Below the pieces are notes generated by a model. It ran no database searches. It was not told where the DNA came from and saw only the letters and a program-made list of their open reading frames with translations. A DNA stretch of 64,000 nucleotides from Emticicia fluvialis (GTDB lineage Bacteria > Bacteroidota > Bacteroidia > Cytophagales > Spirosomataceae): the NCBI RefSeq assembly GCF_024793945.1, contig NZ_JANUSD010000004.1, forward strand, positions 186,001 through 250,000, read 5' to 3'. Within the stretch, counting starts at the first letter, position 1. The number at the start of each line of letters is the position of its first letter. The translations under genes and the position numbers were made by a program. Shown here in pieces: positions 1 to 8,369 of the stretch.

Positions 1-625
1 CAATGGCCTGCTCAGAGGCTGTACGTTGTATGGTTTCAATAATTATCTTTTTCGATTCCTTAGTGGCAGCCAGTTTAGCCTCTTCAATGGTTTGTTTGAT
101 GTAAGACGACGCCTTGGTTTCAGCCTCACCCTTCAGGGCATCAATCAATTGTTGTTTGGCCTGGTCTGCTGTCAGGTTAGCTATTTTTTCTAATTGTTCA
201 ACCTGTTGGTTCAACATTCTATCAGCCTCTTCCTTACGCTTGTTGGCAGCTTCAATCTGTTCATTCAGTTTGTGCTGCAGTGTATCCAGTTCGTTTTCTC
301 TGCGTTTGTTTTGCTCAAGCATCTGGGCAGCCTGCTGTTGCATTTGCTTTACCTTCTGCTCATTCTGAATAATGATGTTCTTGCGTTTGTTGGCCTCTTC
401 GTCAAACTCCGACTTTAATTTCAGGAAGTGTTCTTTGGCTTCCAGAATTTTGTCTCTTTTAATGTTTTCGGCTGTTTGCTGGGCATTTTTTAGTACTTCA
501 TTGGCACGTATTTCGGCGTCTGCCTCTTTGCTTTGGAATGTTTTTTTAATAAATGCCCTGCCTACAAAGAAACCTATTACCAAAGCTAACAGGTCTGAGA
601 AGAGCATAGTGATGATTTCTGACAT
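1..625 (-). CDS. rny: Ribonuclease Y, N-terminal part (cut by window edge)
   Basis: Membrane-anchored endoribonuclease that starts mRNA decay. The 208 codons present read on the minus strand from ATG at 625: residues 8-25 form one hydrophobic anchor (LFSDLLALVIGFFVGRAF), followed by a long charged, glutamine/lysine/glutamate-rich coiled coil. That is the N-terminal build of RNase Y. The KH and HD domains that would prove it lie beyond the window start, so the call rests on the anchor plus coiled-coil pattern and on the position after zapA, a gene order I recall from other Bacteroidetes. No frameshift is seen in the part present. Confidence 0.85.
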   Translation of the reverse strand, partial: MSEIITMLFSDLLALVIGFFVGRAFIKKTFQSKEADAEIRANEVLKNAQQTAENIKRDKILEAKEHFLKLKSEFDEEANKRKNIIIQNEQKVKQMQQQAAQMLEQNKRRENELDTLQHKLNEQIEAANKRKEEADRMLNQQVEQLEKIANLTADQAKQQLIDALKGEAETKASSYIKQTIEEAKLAATKESKKIIIETIQRTASEQAI

Positions 626-777
626 CAAATTATATGTTTAAAAATTATGAATGTTACAAAAACCATTTTTGCAAATAAGGTTTTTACACCCGGCTACTGC
701 GGGATTTGATAAAAACGCAACAAAAATGATTTAATGACAGGCTAGCAGGAAAGCGCGTTTGAAGAAATGAAGAATTT

Positions 778-1074
778 TTAGTTTAATGAAAGGCGATTGC
801 TGAGTTCTTCCAGCCGTTTATCCAGGTCTTCCTGTAATAAAAGATATTTATCCTGGTTTTTTTGGTTTTCAACTATCCCCTCAATGGCTATGATTATCAG
901 GAAATCAAGGAAATCCATCATAGCATCTTTATTATTATTAATATAAAAACTCAGGCGTTGATTGACAAGGTCATTGGCTTTGCGAAAATAAGGCTCTAAC
1001 TCCGGCTGAACCTTAAGCGTAACAACCCTCCGAAGCACTGTTAGGTTGATTTCTATTTTTTCATTATCTGCCAT
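778..1074 (-). CDS. zapA: Cell division protein ZapA
   Basis: Small cytoplasmic protein that binds FtsZ and bundles its filaments at the division ring. The 98 residues have the family layout: an N-terminal strand-rich globular part (IEINLTVLRRVVTLKVQPE), then a helix with several asparagines (NNNKDAMMDFLDFLIIIAIE) and a C-terminal coiled coil. The length is normal for ZapA. It lies 32 bases after a 126-residue coiled-coil gene on the same strand and upstream of rny, so it is probably the last or next-to-last gene of the run beginning with the HAD gene at 5046. Start ATG at 1074. Confidence 0.85.
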   Translation of the reverse strand: MADNEKIEINLTVLRRVVTLKVQPELEPYFRKANDLVNQRLSFYINNNKDAMMDFLDFLIIIAIEGIVENQKNQDKYLLLQEDLDKRLEELSNRLSLN

Positions 1075-1106
1075 TGTTTGCCTTTTCTCAGGGCCTGTTA
1101 TATTTT

Positions 1107-1487
1107 CTATTCCTCGTTTAACAACTCAACGCACGCATCAATCTCTCTTATTAAATCTTCTATTGTTTTCTTCAATTGTGCTTTTTCTTCAGACTGTCGT
1201 ACTTTATTTGCTACAATTTTAACACTTTCTTTTTTAATTTCTTTATTTTTTTCAATAAATTCTTGATTCCGTTGCTTTAATTTTAGTTTTTTTATCTCCT
1301 CGTCCTTCTGGCTTATGATTTTTTGCAAATCTTTTAACTGAGAGTTAAGCAATTGAATACTGTCTTTTGATTGTTTATTTTCATAAATCAGTTTGTCGGT
1401 AAGTTGGCTGAAAATAGTAAATGCCCGGATGTTTTCTGCTTTTACTATTTCGGCTATATATTCTTTTTCGACACTAAGCTTCCTCAT
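1107..1487 (-). CDS. Coiled-coil protein upstream of zapA
   Basis: Unrecognised 126-residue protein. After about 25 residues (MRKLSVEKEYIAEIVKAENI) almost all of it is predicted by eye to be one coiled coil, rich in Lys, Glu and Gln with Leu/Ile at heptad spacing; no signal peptide or membrane segment is visible. Its ATG overlaps the metZ stop codon as TAATG, which suggests translational coupling, and zapA follows 32 bases later. A small coiled-coil protein directly before zapA recalls the ZapA/ZapB partnership of gamma-proteobacteria, but that functional link is inference from position only; there is no clear sequence match to ZapB. Confidence 0.7.
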   Translation of the reverse strand: MRKLSVEKEYIAEIVKAENIRAFTIFSQLTDKLIYENKQSKDSIQLLNSQLKDLQKIISQKDEEIKKLKLKQRNQEFIEKNKEIKKESVKIVANKVRQSEEKAQLKKTIEDLIREIDACVELLNEE

Positions 1488-2656
1488 TACATACTCTTTT
1501 TAGCTGCCTGTTTAAAATCTGCAATAAGGTCTGATACATCTTCCAGGCCAACCGAAACCCTTATCAATCCTTCTGTGATACCCAGTACTTCTTTATCTGC
1601 CTTGGGTAGTTTACTATGAGTGGTGGTATTCGGGTTGGTAATGATGGTTCGGGCATCACCCAGATTCGAAGATAAAGAAACTATCTTTAAAGCCTGTGTA
1701 AATCGGTTTACACGTTCAAAGCCTCCTTCCAGCTCAAATGTAACCATTGAGCCTCCGGCTTTCATTTGTTTTTTTGCCAGTGCATACTGCGGATGCGACG
1801 GCAGATGAGGATATTTTACATTGATTATACCCGTCATTTTCTCAAGCGCTTTAGCCAGTTTCAAGGCATTCTGGCAATGTCTTTCCATGCGTATCTCAAG
1901 TGTTTCAAGACTTTTTGATAATACCCAAGCATTAAAAGGCGACATTGACGGCCCCGTATGGCGGCAGAAAAAACGAACAGGTGCGATGGTTTCTTTGGTG
2001 CCGGTTATAACTCCACCCAATACACGGCCCTGACCATCCATAAATTTGGTAGCAGAGTGTACAATCAGATTGGCACCGTAATCGGCCGGATTATGGATAA
2101 TCGGGGTAGCAAAGCAGTTATCTACATAGTAAATCAGGTTATGCCGTTGCGCTATTTGCCCAATCATGGCCATGTCAACCAGTTCAAGACCCGGGTTTGA
2201 TGGGGTTTCCAGATAAATCATTCTGGTATTGGGTTGCACGGCTGCATCCCACTCAGCCTCAGAGGCTGTGGCATCAAGGTAAGTATAAGTAACGCCCCAT
2301 TTAGAAAGTATCTGTGTAAGAATCTGATGCGCCGACCCAAAAAGCGCTCTTGAAGACACCACGTGGTCGCCCGATTTAAGGTGTGCGGCGAATCCGGCAA
2401 AGACTGCGGCCATACCCGTAGCTGTGGCAATGCCGTCTTCACAGTTTTCGAGCATACAAACTTTATCCACAAACTCCTGAACCGAAGGGTTCGAAAAACG
2501 TGAGTAAATATTGCCTTCAAGGGTTTCGTCAAAAAGAGCTTTGCCTTGCTCGGCGTCTTCAAAACAGAAACTACTGGTCAGAAACAAAGGTGTAGAGTGC
2601 TCTCTGTATTGCGAGCGCTTGGTCTGTATCCGTATTGCTTTTGTTTGCTTTTTCAT
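1487..2656 (-). CDS. metZ: O-succinylhomoserine sulfhydrylase (PLP-dependent)
   Basis: Makes homocysteine from O-succinylhomoserine and sulfide in methionine synthesis; cytoplasmic. At 389 residues it is the usual length for the Cys/Met-metabolism PLP family. The cofactor lysine is K204 in SATKFMDGQGR; YSRFSNPS (51-58) and the GMAAVFAGF region (81-89) bind the phosphate of PLP. The N-terminal start and the SATKFMDGQGR motif favour MetZ over cystathionine gamma-synthase, although related lyases and the O-acetyl-specific enzyme cannot be fully excluded by eye. It sits 26 bases after plsC and shares TAATG with the next gene. The homocysteine it makes is the substrate of metH at 17269, elsewhere in this window. 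Confidence 0.85.
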   Translation of the reverse strand: MKKQTKAIRIQTKRSQYREHSTPLFLTSSFCFEDAEQGKALFDETLEGNIYSRFSNPSVQEFVDKVCMLENCEDGIATATGMAAVFAGFAAHLKSGDHVVSSRALFGSAHQILTQILSKWGVTYTYLDATASEAEWDAAVQPNTRMIYLETPSNPGLELVDMAMIGQIAQRHNLIYYVDNCFATPIIHNPADYGANLIVHSATKFMDGQGRVLGGVITGTKETIAPVRFFCRHTGPSMSPFNAWVLSKSLETLEIRMERHCQNALKLAKALEKMTGIINVKYPHLPSHPQYALAKKQMKAGGSMVTFELEGGFERVNRFTQALKIVSLSSNLGDARTIITNPNTTTHSKLPKADKEVLGITEGLIRVSVGLEDVSDLIADFKQAAKKSM

Positions 2657-2682
2657 TATTCGCTGCTAATCCTCTAGTATAT

Positions 2683-3252
2683 TTAATTAAAAATGCCTTT
2701 TTCGTAATTATCTATCCAGTCTTTTTTTTCTCCTTCAATCTGCTTAAAAAAAGGCACGAAAAAGGCTTTCATATCGGCCTCAAAATCGCCGCTGGTGTAA
2801 AATGGTTTTTCTAAAAAAACAGTTTTTCTGGGGTAGTCAAAACCTACCATAATGATGGGCACTCCTGCGGTATGCGCCATATAGTAAAACCCTGTTTTAA
2901 GCTTTTTTACGTTTTTTCTTGTGCCTTCGGGGGCAATGGCTACCAGCAAACTGGCATGCTGATTAAACGTTGCCGCTACCTGCTGCACAAAATTTGTACT
3001 TCTGGTACGCACTACCGGCGTACCGCCCAGGGCTTTAAATAACCACCCGTGAGGAGGGCGGAACAGCTCGGCCTTACCCAGATAGCCTATTGATATGCCA
3101 AGGTCTGCCCTGGCGCCAACGCCAATCAGGAAGTCGAGCCAGGTGGCATGTGGAGCAACTGCAAAAATCCCCTTTTTCAGGTCATCGGGTAGGTTATGTA
3201 CGGTTTTCCAGCCTGCTAACCTGAAAACAGATTTTGACAGCCAACTAAACAT
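2683..3252 (-). CDS. 1-acyl-glycerol-3-phosphate acyltransferase family (PlsC-like)
   Basis: Membrane-associated acyltransferase of phospholipid synthesis. The catalytic HX4D motif is HATWLD (H35, D40), and the phosphate-binding EGTR motif follows as APEGTRKNVKK around residue 110. At 189 residues it is short for PlsC, matching the compact Bacteroidetes subgroup that lacks long N-terminal membrane segments. Which lysophospholipid it uses cannot be told. Its start overlaps the end of the site-2 protease gene by 8 bases, so the two are very likely co-translated. Confidence 0.8.
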   Translation of the reverse strand: MFSWLSKSVFRLAGWKTVHNLPDDLKKGIFAVAPHATWLDFLIGVGARADLGISIGYLGKAELFRPPHGWLFKALGGTPVVRTRSTNFVQQVAATFNQHASLLVAIAPEGTRKNVKKLKTGFYYMAHTAGVPIIMVGFDYPRKTVFLEKPFYTSGDFEADMKAFFVPFFKQIEGEKKDWIDNYEKGIFN

Positions 3253-4393
3253 TTTGTATTATAGTAAAAGGCTTTGGTGTAAAGCACAAAATAAAAATCA
3301 ACAGGGCAATCCAACCAAGAATCTTCCTTCCGGGTGTCAGTGGCTGGTTATCATAGGTTGGGGGGTGGTAGATTCCCAGAAAACGGCCAATCATTAAACC
3401 AAAAGCCAGAAAACCCGAGTACCCCTCAACCGTGGGGTAAAAATAAGTGATAATTAACTGAATCGCAATAACGCTTAGGGTTATGAGCCAATTTGTTATC
3501 AGTTTTTCAGAAATTCTTGAAAAACACAAGTAATTAAAAACTACATAAAGCACAAATTTCCATAGTAAATCAAGAAAAGCCTCAGAGTCTACTGTCTGAA
3601 ACTCATGCGCATTGAAAGTACCTAAACCGGCATAAAACACAAAACCGGTGAATAATATTGGTGAAACAATATTAAAGGCTTTGTCGCCAATGAGCCCGTA
3701 TAATATATGGCCGCCGTCTAACTGGCCTATCGGGAAAAGATTAAGCGCAGTAAAAAATAATGATAAATAGCCAGCAAATATGATTGGATAATTGGTATAA
3801 AGATAAGGGTTAGGCAAATCTCCTACAGCTACGTAATTCTCAAAAAAACTGAATAACAGGCTGTCGCCGAGTTTAACTGAGAAATAGTCGGGGCTGGTTT
3901 CCAGAAAATGGCCGTATTCCATGCCATATTGTTTCAGAACTGGAAATAACTCAAATACGTAGTCGAGACTTGGTAAATGACTAAATCCGTACCAAAGTAC
4001 AACCAGTGCGGCCACAAAACCCGCCAACGGACCGGCAATGCCTATATCAAAGTATTTAACCCTTGAGTTGATACGTTCTTTTATACGAATAAATGCACCC
4101 ATAGTGCCAAATGTAGAACTTAACCCGCCAAGCCACAATGGTATGTAATAGGGTAGGGTAACATCAGTTTTGTGTTTTTTGGCAACAAAATAATGCCCGA
4201 ACTCGTGTACTGTCAGAACGCCAAGAAATGGAATAGAATATTGAAAGCCTGTCAGGAACTCTTCCCAACCCATTGGTTTGGAACTAAAAAAAAATGAATT
4301 TCCAAAAATCCATTCGGCACCTGTTAGTGTAGTGGTAATAATTGTGACAATAAATAGCGCAAGTTGTATGAGTAATGTTCTGTTTTGCTTCAT
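3245..4393 (-). CDS. Site-2 protease family (M50) membrane metalloprotease
   Basis: Integral membrane zinc protease. HEFGH (H63, E64, H67) supplies the zinc ligands and catalytic Glu; the second motif, QLDGGH with D226, gives the third ligand; GPLAGF (121-126) is also typical. Several hydrophobic segments flank these motifs over 382 residues. No PDZ domain is seen, so this is the short form rather than RseP. The substrate is unknown. It follows the HAD gene by 32 bases and overlaps plsC, placing it in the run that ends at zapA. Confidence 0.88.
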   Translation of the reverse strand: MKQNRTLLIQLALFIVTIITTTLTGAEWIFGNSFFFSSKPMGWEEFLTGFQYSIPFLGVLTVHEFGHYFVAKKHKTDVTLPYYIPLWLGGLSSTFGTMGAFIRIKERINSRVKYFDIGIAGPLAGFVAALVVLWYGFSHLPSLDYVFELFPVLKQYGMEYGHFLETSPDYFSVKLGDSLLFSFFENYVAVGDLPNPYLYTNYPIIFAGYLSLFFTALNLFPIGQLDGGHILYGLIGDKAFNIVSPILFTGFVFYAGLGTFNAHEFQTVDSEAFLDLLWKFVLYVVFNYLCFSRISEKLITNWLITLSVIAIQLIITYFYPTVEGYSGFLAFGLMIGRFLGIYHPPTYDNQPLTPGRKILGWIALLIFILCFTPKPFTIIQNV

Positions 4394-4425
4394 TAGAGAT
4401 AATTATTGAAACACAAAGAAACGAC

Positions 4426-5046
4426 TTAAAAAATCGTTTTACAATATTCTATGATTGAAGTTGGGGGTTCAACCAATATTGTGTTCATACCCAAAGCCCT
4501 GGCCGATTGGATATTGTGGGCGTTGTCATCAAAGAAAAGTACCTCATGCGGTTTCAGATTAATGGTTTTAAGCACGTGGTGATAAATATCTGCATCGGGT
4601 TTCCACATGCCTATTTCGTAGGATAAAAAAAGCTGGTCGAACAGCTCGTTCAGATGGCGTACACCAAACGTCTTTTTCAGATAGTTGTTTGAAGCCTCAA
4701 TGTGTATGCTGTTGGTATTGCTAAGTAAATAAACAGGGTATTTTTTTCTGATTTCGGCAAGCAATTGAATACGATCTTCCGGGATATCAAGCAGTAAAGA
4801 GTTCCAGGCGGTATCTACTTCGTGGTCGCTTAATGGAAACCCAACTGTTTGCCGGACAATTTCTCTGAACTCAATATCAGTAAACTGCCCGGTTTCATAG
4901 CGCCTGAATAACTGATTCTCGGCCACCAGTTTTTCAATTACAGCCTGTTTTTTTCCGGTGAGTTTTGAAAATGCTTGAAAAGTGCGGGGTACGTCGATGT
5001 TAATGATTACGTTACCGAAGTCAAAAATAACGGCTTTAAATTTCAT
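4426..5046 (-). CDS. HAD-superfamily phosphatase, YihX-like
   Basis: Cytoplasmic haloacid-dehalogenase-type hydrolase, 206 residues. Motif I is VIFDFGNVIINID with nucleophile D9; the +2 position is Gly as in YihX-like members. Motif II is YLLSNTNS, and motif IV is VLFFDDNAHNIQSA. The closest named family by pattern is the sugar-phosphate phosphatase YihX, but the substrate is not established. It is the first gene of the minus-strand run that continues through the site-2 protease, plsC, metZ and zapA; a terminator just upstream separates it from the lipoprotein gene. Confidence 0.8.
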   Translation of the reverse strand: MKFKAVIFDFGNVIINIDVPRTFQAFSKLTGKKQAVIEKLVAENQLFRRYETGQFTDIEFREIVRQTVGFPLSDHEVDTAWNSLLLDIPEDRIQLLAEIRKKYPVYLLSNTNSIHIEASNNYLKKTFGVRHLNELFDQLFLSYEIGMWKPDADIYHHVLKTINLKPHEVLFFDDNAHNIQSARALGMNTILVEPPTSIIEYCKTIF

Positions 5047-5071
5047 AAAGATGGATAGTAGAATTGGGGCA

Positions 5072-5111
5072 ATAAAAAAAGTGTCAAACTGTTCTTAAAC
5101 GTCTGACACTT
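5072..5111 (-). terminator. Intrinsic terminator after the lipoprotein gene
   Basis: On the minus strand an 11-bp stem with one G-U pair (AAGTGTCAGAC with GTTTGACACTT; plus-strand arms 5101-5111 and 5079-5089) and an 11-nt loop is followed by seven T. It ends the transcript of the gene at 5174-5644. Confidence 0.8.
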
Positions 5112-5173
5112 CTGAAATATTTTGTAAGCTGAATGTTCGGAATTAAAAAAAATCAAAGGTTGACCACAAATCC

Positions 5174-5644
5174 TTATTTCTCGATAGTTATAGTCTTGTA
5201 ACCTTTGTTTCTATCCCATACCTGGGTATCGTTTAGAAAAATTTTGTCGGTATATGTATTTTGTTTTTCATGTTTTAGTTCAAACTTAAGTTTGTCAGTA
5301 TTAGTATCCGTCCAGTAAATGGTTACAGTATGTTCTGCTCCGAGCGGCTCGAATGTTGTAGGGAAAATTCTTAGAGTAGACTTACCATTATTTTGAAAGA
5401 ACAAAGGTTTGCTTATTGATATGGATGAGATACTCTGTTTTTGTTTAGGAGCAGTAGAGAACTCGAGCATTACCTTAGTTATATCAATATGGTTCGGTTC
5501 ACTCTGGTTCAGCAGGTCTTTACCGGTAGATTTCTCAATAACCGAAATATCTGCAAAGGCATCAATATTGATGCAGCATTCTCTTTGTTCACAGCTAATG
5601 AGGGCTAAAGTGACAGCGAGCGAGAAAAGGAAGTTTTTTATCAT
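5174..5644 (-). CDS. Small lipoprotein of unknown function
   Basis: Not recognised. The start is taken at ATG 5644, giving 156 residues that begin with a lipoprotein signal: MIKNFLFSLAVTLALISC with the lipobox cysteine at residue 18. The open frame runs 65 codons further upstream, but using it would bury the signal peptide. The mature part is strand-rich and polar, without a motif I know. It lies between two terminators, so it is probably a single-gene transcript. Likely cell-envelope anchored; the role is unknown. Confidence 0.65.
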   Translation of the reverse strand: MIKNFLFSLAVTLALISCEQRECCINIDAFADISVIEKSTGKDLLNQSEPNHIDITKVMLEFSTAPKQKQSISSISISKPLFFQNNGKSTLRIFPTTFEPLGAEHTVTIYWTDTNTDKLKFELKHEKQNTYTDKIFLNDTQVWDRNKGYKTITIEK

Positions 5645-5752
5645 TTTACAGTTTTGTTTTGCTGTATTGACTATTAAATATGGATTGGGGTTGGAAACGA
5701 TAACAAAAAAATTAAATAATTTTTTGCCTGTCATTTTCGACTGAATAATTAA

Positions 5753-5792
5753 ATGCAAAAAGCGGATAACAGCCACAGCCATTACCCGCTTT
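5753..5792 (-). terminator. Probable intrinsic terminator after accA
   Basis: Plus-strand arms AAAGCGGATAA (5759-5769) and TTACCCGCTTT (5782-5792) pair with one mismatch. Read on the minus strand, the hairpin stands 19 bases after the accA stop and is followed by a short T run. Confidence 0.65.
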
Positions 5793-5810
5793 ATCGTAAA
5801 GAAATATTTC

Positions 5811-6767
5811 TTATGCCTCTTCAAAGAAACCCATGGCACAGAACTTATCTATGCGGGCATCAATTCTTTGTTGAGGAGTTTGTTTTTCGAGTAGCTCAAT
5901 TTCTGAAAGAATACGGCTTTTCAAGCGATGCGACATATCTTCCCAGTCCAGATGTGCACCGCCCAGCGGCTCTTCAATAATACCATCAATCAACTTGTTT
6001 TCAAGCATATCGGTGGCGGTAGGTTTCAAGGCTTCGGCGGCTTGTTCCTTGTAGTCCCAGCTGCGCCACAAAATAGTAGAGCAGTTTTCAGGAGATATAA
6101 CAGAATACCAAGAGTTTTCCAGCATCATTACTTTATCGCCAATAGCAATACCCAAGGCTCCACCGGATGCACCTTCGCCGATAATAATGCAAATAACGGG
6201 TACTTTCAAAACACACATTTCGCGCAGGTTACGTGCAATGGCCTCTGCTTGTCCTCGTTCTTCTGCTTCAAGGCCTGGAAAAGCCCCGGGGGTGTCAATC
6301 AGAGTAACGATTGGTTTATTGAATTTCTCAGCCAGTTTCATCAGCCTTAATGCTTTTCTGTAGCCTTCAGGGTTAGGCATGCCAAAATTACGGTATTGTC
6401 TTTCTTTGGTTTTGCGCCCTTTCTGCTGGCCTATCAGCATAATGGTTTTACCGTCTATATTGGCAAAACCACCTACAATAGCCGGATCATCCCTCACTGT
6501 TCGGTCGCCGTGTAGTTCATGAAATTCCTGGCATATTTTTTCTATATAATCTAAAGTATAGGGTCTGTCCGGGTGGCGTGATAACTGTACCCTTTGCCAG
6601 CGGGTAAGATTTGAAAAAGTTTCTTTTTTCAAATTCAGGATATTATCTGTCAGGCTTCTTACGGCTTCGCTTACATCCACATTATTTTCATCTGCCAGAC
6701 GTTTCATATCTTCAAGCTTGGCTTCAAGCTCAGCAATTGGTTTTTCAAAATCAAGAAGAGTTCTCAT
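5811..6767 (-). CDS. accA: Acetyl-CoA carboxylase, carboxyltransferase alpha subunit
   Basis: Carries out, with AccD, transfer of the carboxyl group from carboxybiotin to acetyl-CoA, the committed step of fatty-acid synthesis. The 318 residues match AccA from end to end: coiled N-terminal helix, QLSRHPDRPYTLDYI, FHELHGDRTVRDDPAIVGG, then the crotonase core with GEGASGGALGI (oxyanion region) and SPENCSTILWRS. It starts 26 bases after the MBL/beta-CASP gene on the same strand, so both probably share the promoter at about 8280. accD and the biotin carboxylase genes are not in the window. Confidence 0.97.
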   Translation of the reverse strand: MRTLLDFEKPIAELEAKLEDMKRLADENNVDVSEAVRSLTDNILNLKKETFSNLTRWQRVQLSRHPDRPYTLDYIEKICQEFHELHGDRTVRDDPAIVGGFANIDGKTIMLIGQQKGRKTKERQYRNFGMPNPEGYRKALRLMKLAEKFNKPIVTLIDTPGAFPGLEAEERGQAEAIARNLREMCVLKVPVICIIIGEGASGGALGIAIGDKVMMLENSWYSVISPENCSTILWRSWDYKEQAAEALKPTATDMLENKLIDGIIEEPLGGAHLDWEDMSHRLKSRILSEIELLEKQTPQQRIDARIDKFCAMGFFEEA

Positions 6768-6793
6768 AAATGATTAACCTCTATGGGGTTTTG

Positions 6794-8215
6794 TTAAATT
6801 TCAAAAGTTTGTCCTTTGTCGGGTATTTCAACTTGTGTATACCCTGATTGTTCAAGTGTAATTTTAAAATTATTCATGGTTTGGTGTTCGCCGTGTACCA
6901 GAAACACCTTTTTTAGATGGCCGGCATCCTGCGAGGTTACGAAATTAGTCAAATCTTTGAAATCTCCATGCCCGCTAAAAACATCTATTCTCATAATGGT
7001 TGCGTTAACCGGAAGTTTCTGGCCTCTGATGCTGAGCTCTTTCCGTTCGCCGTTCAGTAATTTCCAGCCAAGCGTGCCTTCGCTGGCATAGCCCACCATC
7101 AGAATTGTGGCATAAGGATTACTAATGTTGGCTTCAATATGATGCTCAATTCTGCCACCCTGTACCATGCCTGATGCCGATATTATAATACATGGTTCGG
7201 CATGGTTAGAAACCGCCTTACTGGCCTGATTCGACTCCAAATATATCAGATTCTCAAAATCAAACAAAGACTCATTTTCTTCAAGGAAAGCCCTGGCCGG
7301 TTTGTTCAGCAGTTTAGCGCTCCTTTCATACACCCTCGAGCTGGCCTTGGCCAATGGGCTGTCGGTAAAAACTTTAATAGGTGTAAAGCCTTTTTCGGTG
7401 TATAGTTTATTTAAAGTGTAAAGCATGGCCTGGGTACGCCCCACGCTAAATGACGGGATAATCAAACGCCCGGGTACATCTATGCAGGCTTTCTGAATAA
7501 TATCAGCCAGTAGCACTTCAGCCTCGCCCTGGTCAATATGAAGCCTGTCGCCGTAGGTGGTCTCAGTTATCAGGTAATCAACTGGCGGAAGTGGTTGTGG
7601 GTCAACCAGCAATGGATAATTTTTTCTGCCAATATCGCCCGAAAACCCTAAAGTTTTTTTCCGGCCGTCTTCCCAGAATTCAATATAAACGTGTGCTGCG
7701 CCCAATAAATGGCCAGCAGGTATAAAAGTAACGAAACCGTTATCTTTAAACTTAAAGCGTTGGTCGAAGGCAATAGGTACAAAATTCTCAATGGCTTCTT
7801 TTACCTGCCTGTCAAGATACAACTCACGAGAATCTATATCTTTTTTCTTTTTAGACCTCTTTTTGCTGTCGTGAATCATCTTGAACTTTCGCTGATTCAG
7901 TGACGCCGAATCCAGCAGCAGTAATTCGCTTAAATCCATTGTTGCTTTTGTACAAAGCACCTGGCCTTCAAAGCCTTCTCTGTATAGATTAGGAATCTGA
8001 CCTGAGTGGTCGATATGGGCGTGAGTAAGAATAACTAAGTTGATAAGCGAAGGGTCAAACGGGAAAATTCCGTATTCATACCTTGTTTTTTCGGGGTTAT
8101 TTTCTCTTTCTAAATCAGTACCACAATCAATCAGAACTCTGTATTCATCATCAAATTCAAGCAGGGTCATACTACCTGTAACCTGCTTTGCCGCTCCCCA
8201 AAAAGTTATTTTCAT
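6794..8215 (-). CDS. MBL-fold metallo-hydrolase with beta-CASP domain (RNA-processing type)
   Basis: Probable zinc-dependent ribonuclease related to the CPSF73/YsnI-type group. The metallo-beta-lactamase motif is THAHIDHSG (H65, H67, D69, H70); SGDIGRKNYPLL follows, and the C-terminal part has SASGMVQGGRIEHH and VHGEHQTM, which are beta-CASP and RMMBL motifs. The length of 473 residues is normal. The RNA target is unknown. It is the upstream gene of a pair with accA, 26 bases apart. Confidence 0.88.
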   Translation of the reverse strand: MKITFWGAAKQVTGSMTLLEFDDEYRVLIDCGTDLERENNPEKTRYEYGIFPFDPSLINLVILTHAHIDHSGQIPNLYREGFEGQVLCTKATMDLSELLLLDSASLNQRKFKMIHDSKKRSKKKKDIDSRELYLDRQVKEAIENFVPIAFDQRFKFKDNGFVTFIPAGHLLGAAHVYIEFWEDGRKKTLGFSGDIGRKNYPLLVDPQPLPPVDYLITETTYGDRLHIDQGEAEVLLADIIQKACIDVPGRLIIPSFSVGRTQAMLYTLNKLYTEKGFTPIKVFTDSPLAKASSRVYERSAKLLNKPARAFLEENESLFDFENLIYLESNQASKAVSNHAEPCIIISASGMVQGGRIEHHIEANISNPYATILMVGYASEGTLGWKLLNGERKELSIRGQKLPVNATIMRIDVFSGHGDFKDLTNFVTSQDAGHLKKVFLVHGEHQTMNNFKITLEQSGYTQVEIPDKGQTFEI

Positions 8216-8278
8216 ACGAAAATGTTATCAAATATTACAGAATATCAAACAAACTGGTTTTTGCTTCATATCCGGACA

Positions 8279-8286
8279 CAAAAATA
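8279..8286 (-). promoter_or_regulatory. -7 element of the MBL-accA promoter
   Basis: Minus-strand TATTTTTG fits the Bacteroidetes -7 consensus TAnnTTTG and would start transcription near 8272, giving a leader of roughly 57 bases. No clear -33 TTG was found at the right distance. Confidence 0.45.
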
Positions 8287-8369
8287 AGGAAAGAAATCTT
8301 TTTTTTGCTAAGCATTCTTTTTAAATTCGTTGTTATCAATTGCCTTGCCCAAAAACTTACAGTGTTTCA

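Noticed and set aside
114..641. Three plus-strand open frames over the rny region
   Set aside because: They are antisense shadows; the minus strand reads as the anchor and coiled coil of RNase Y.
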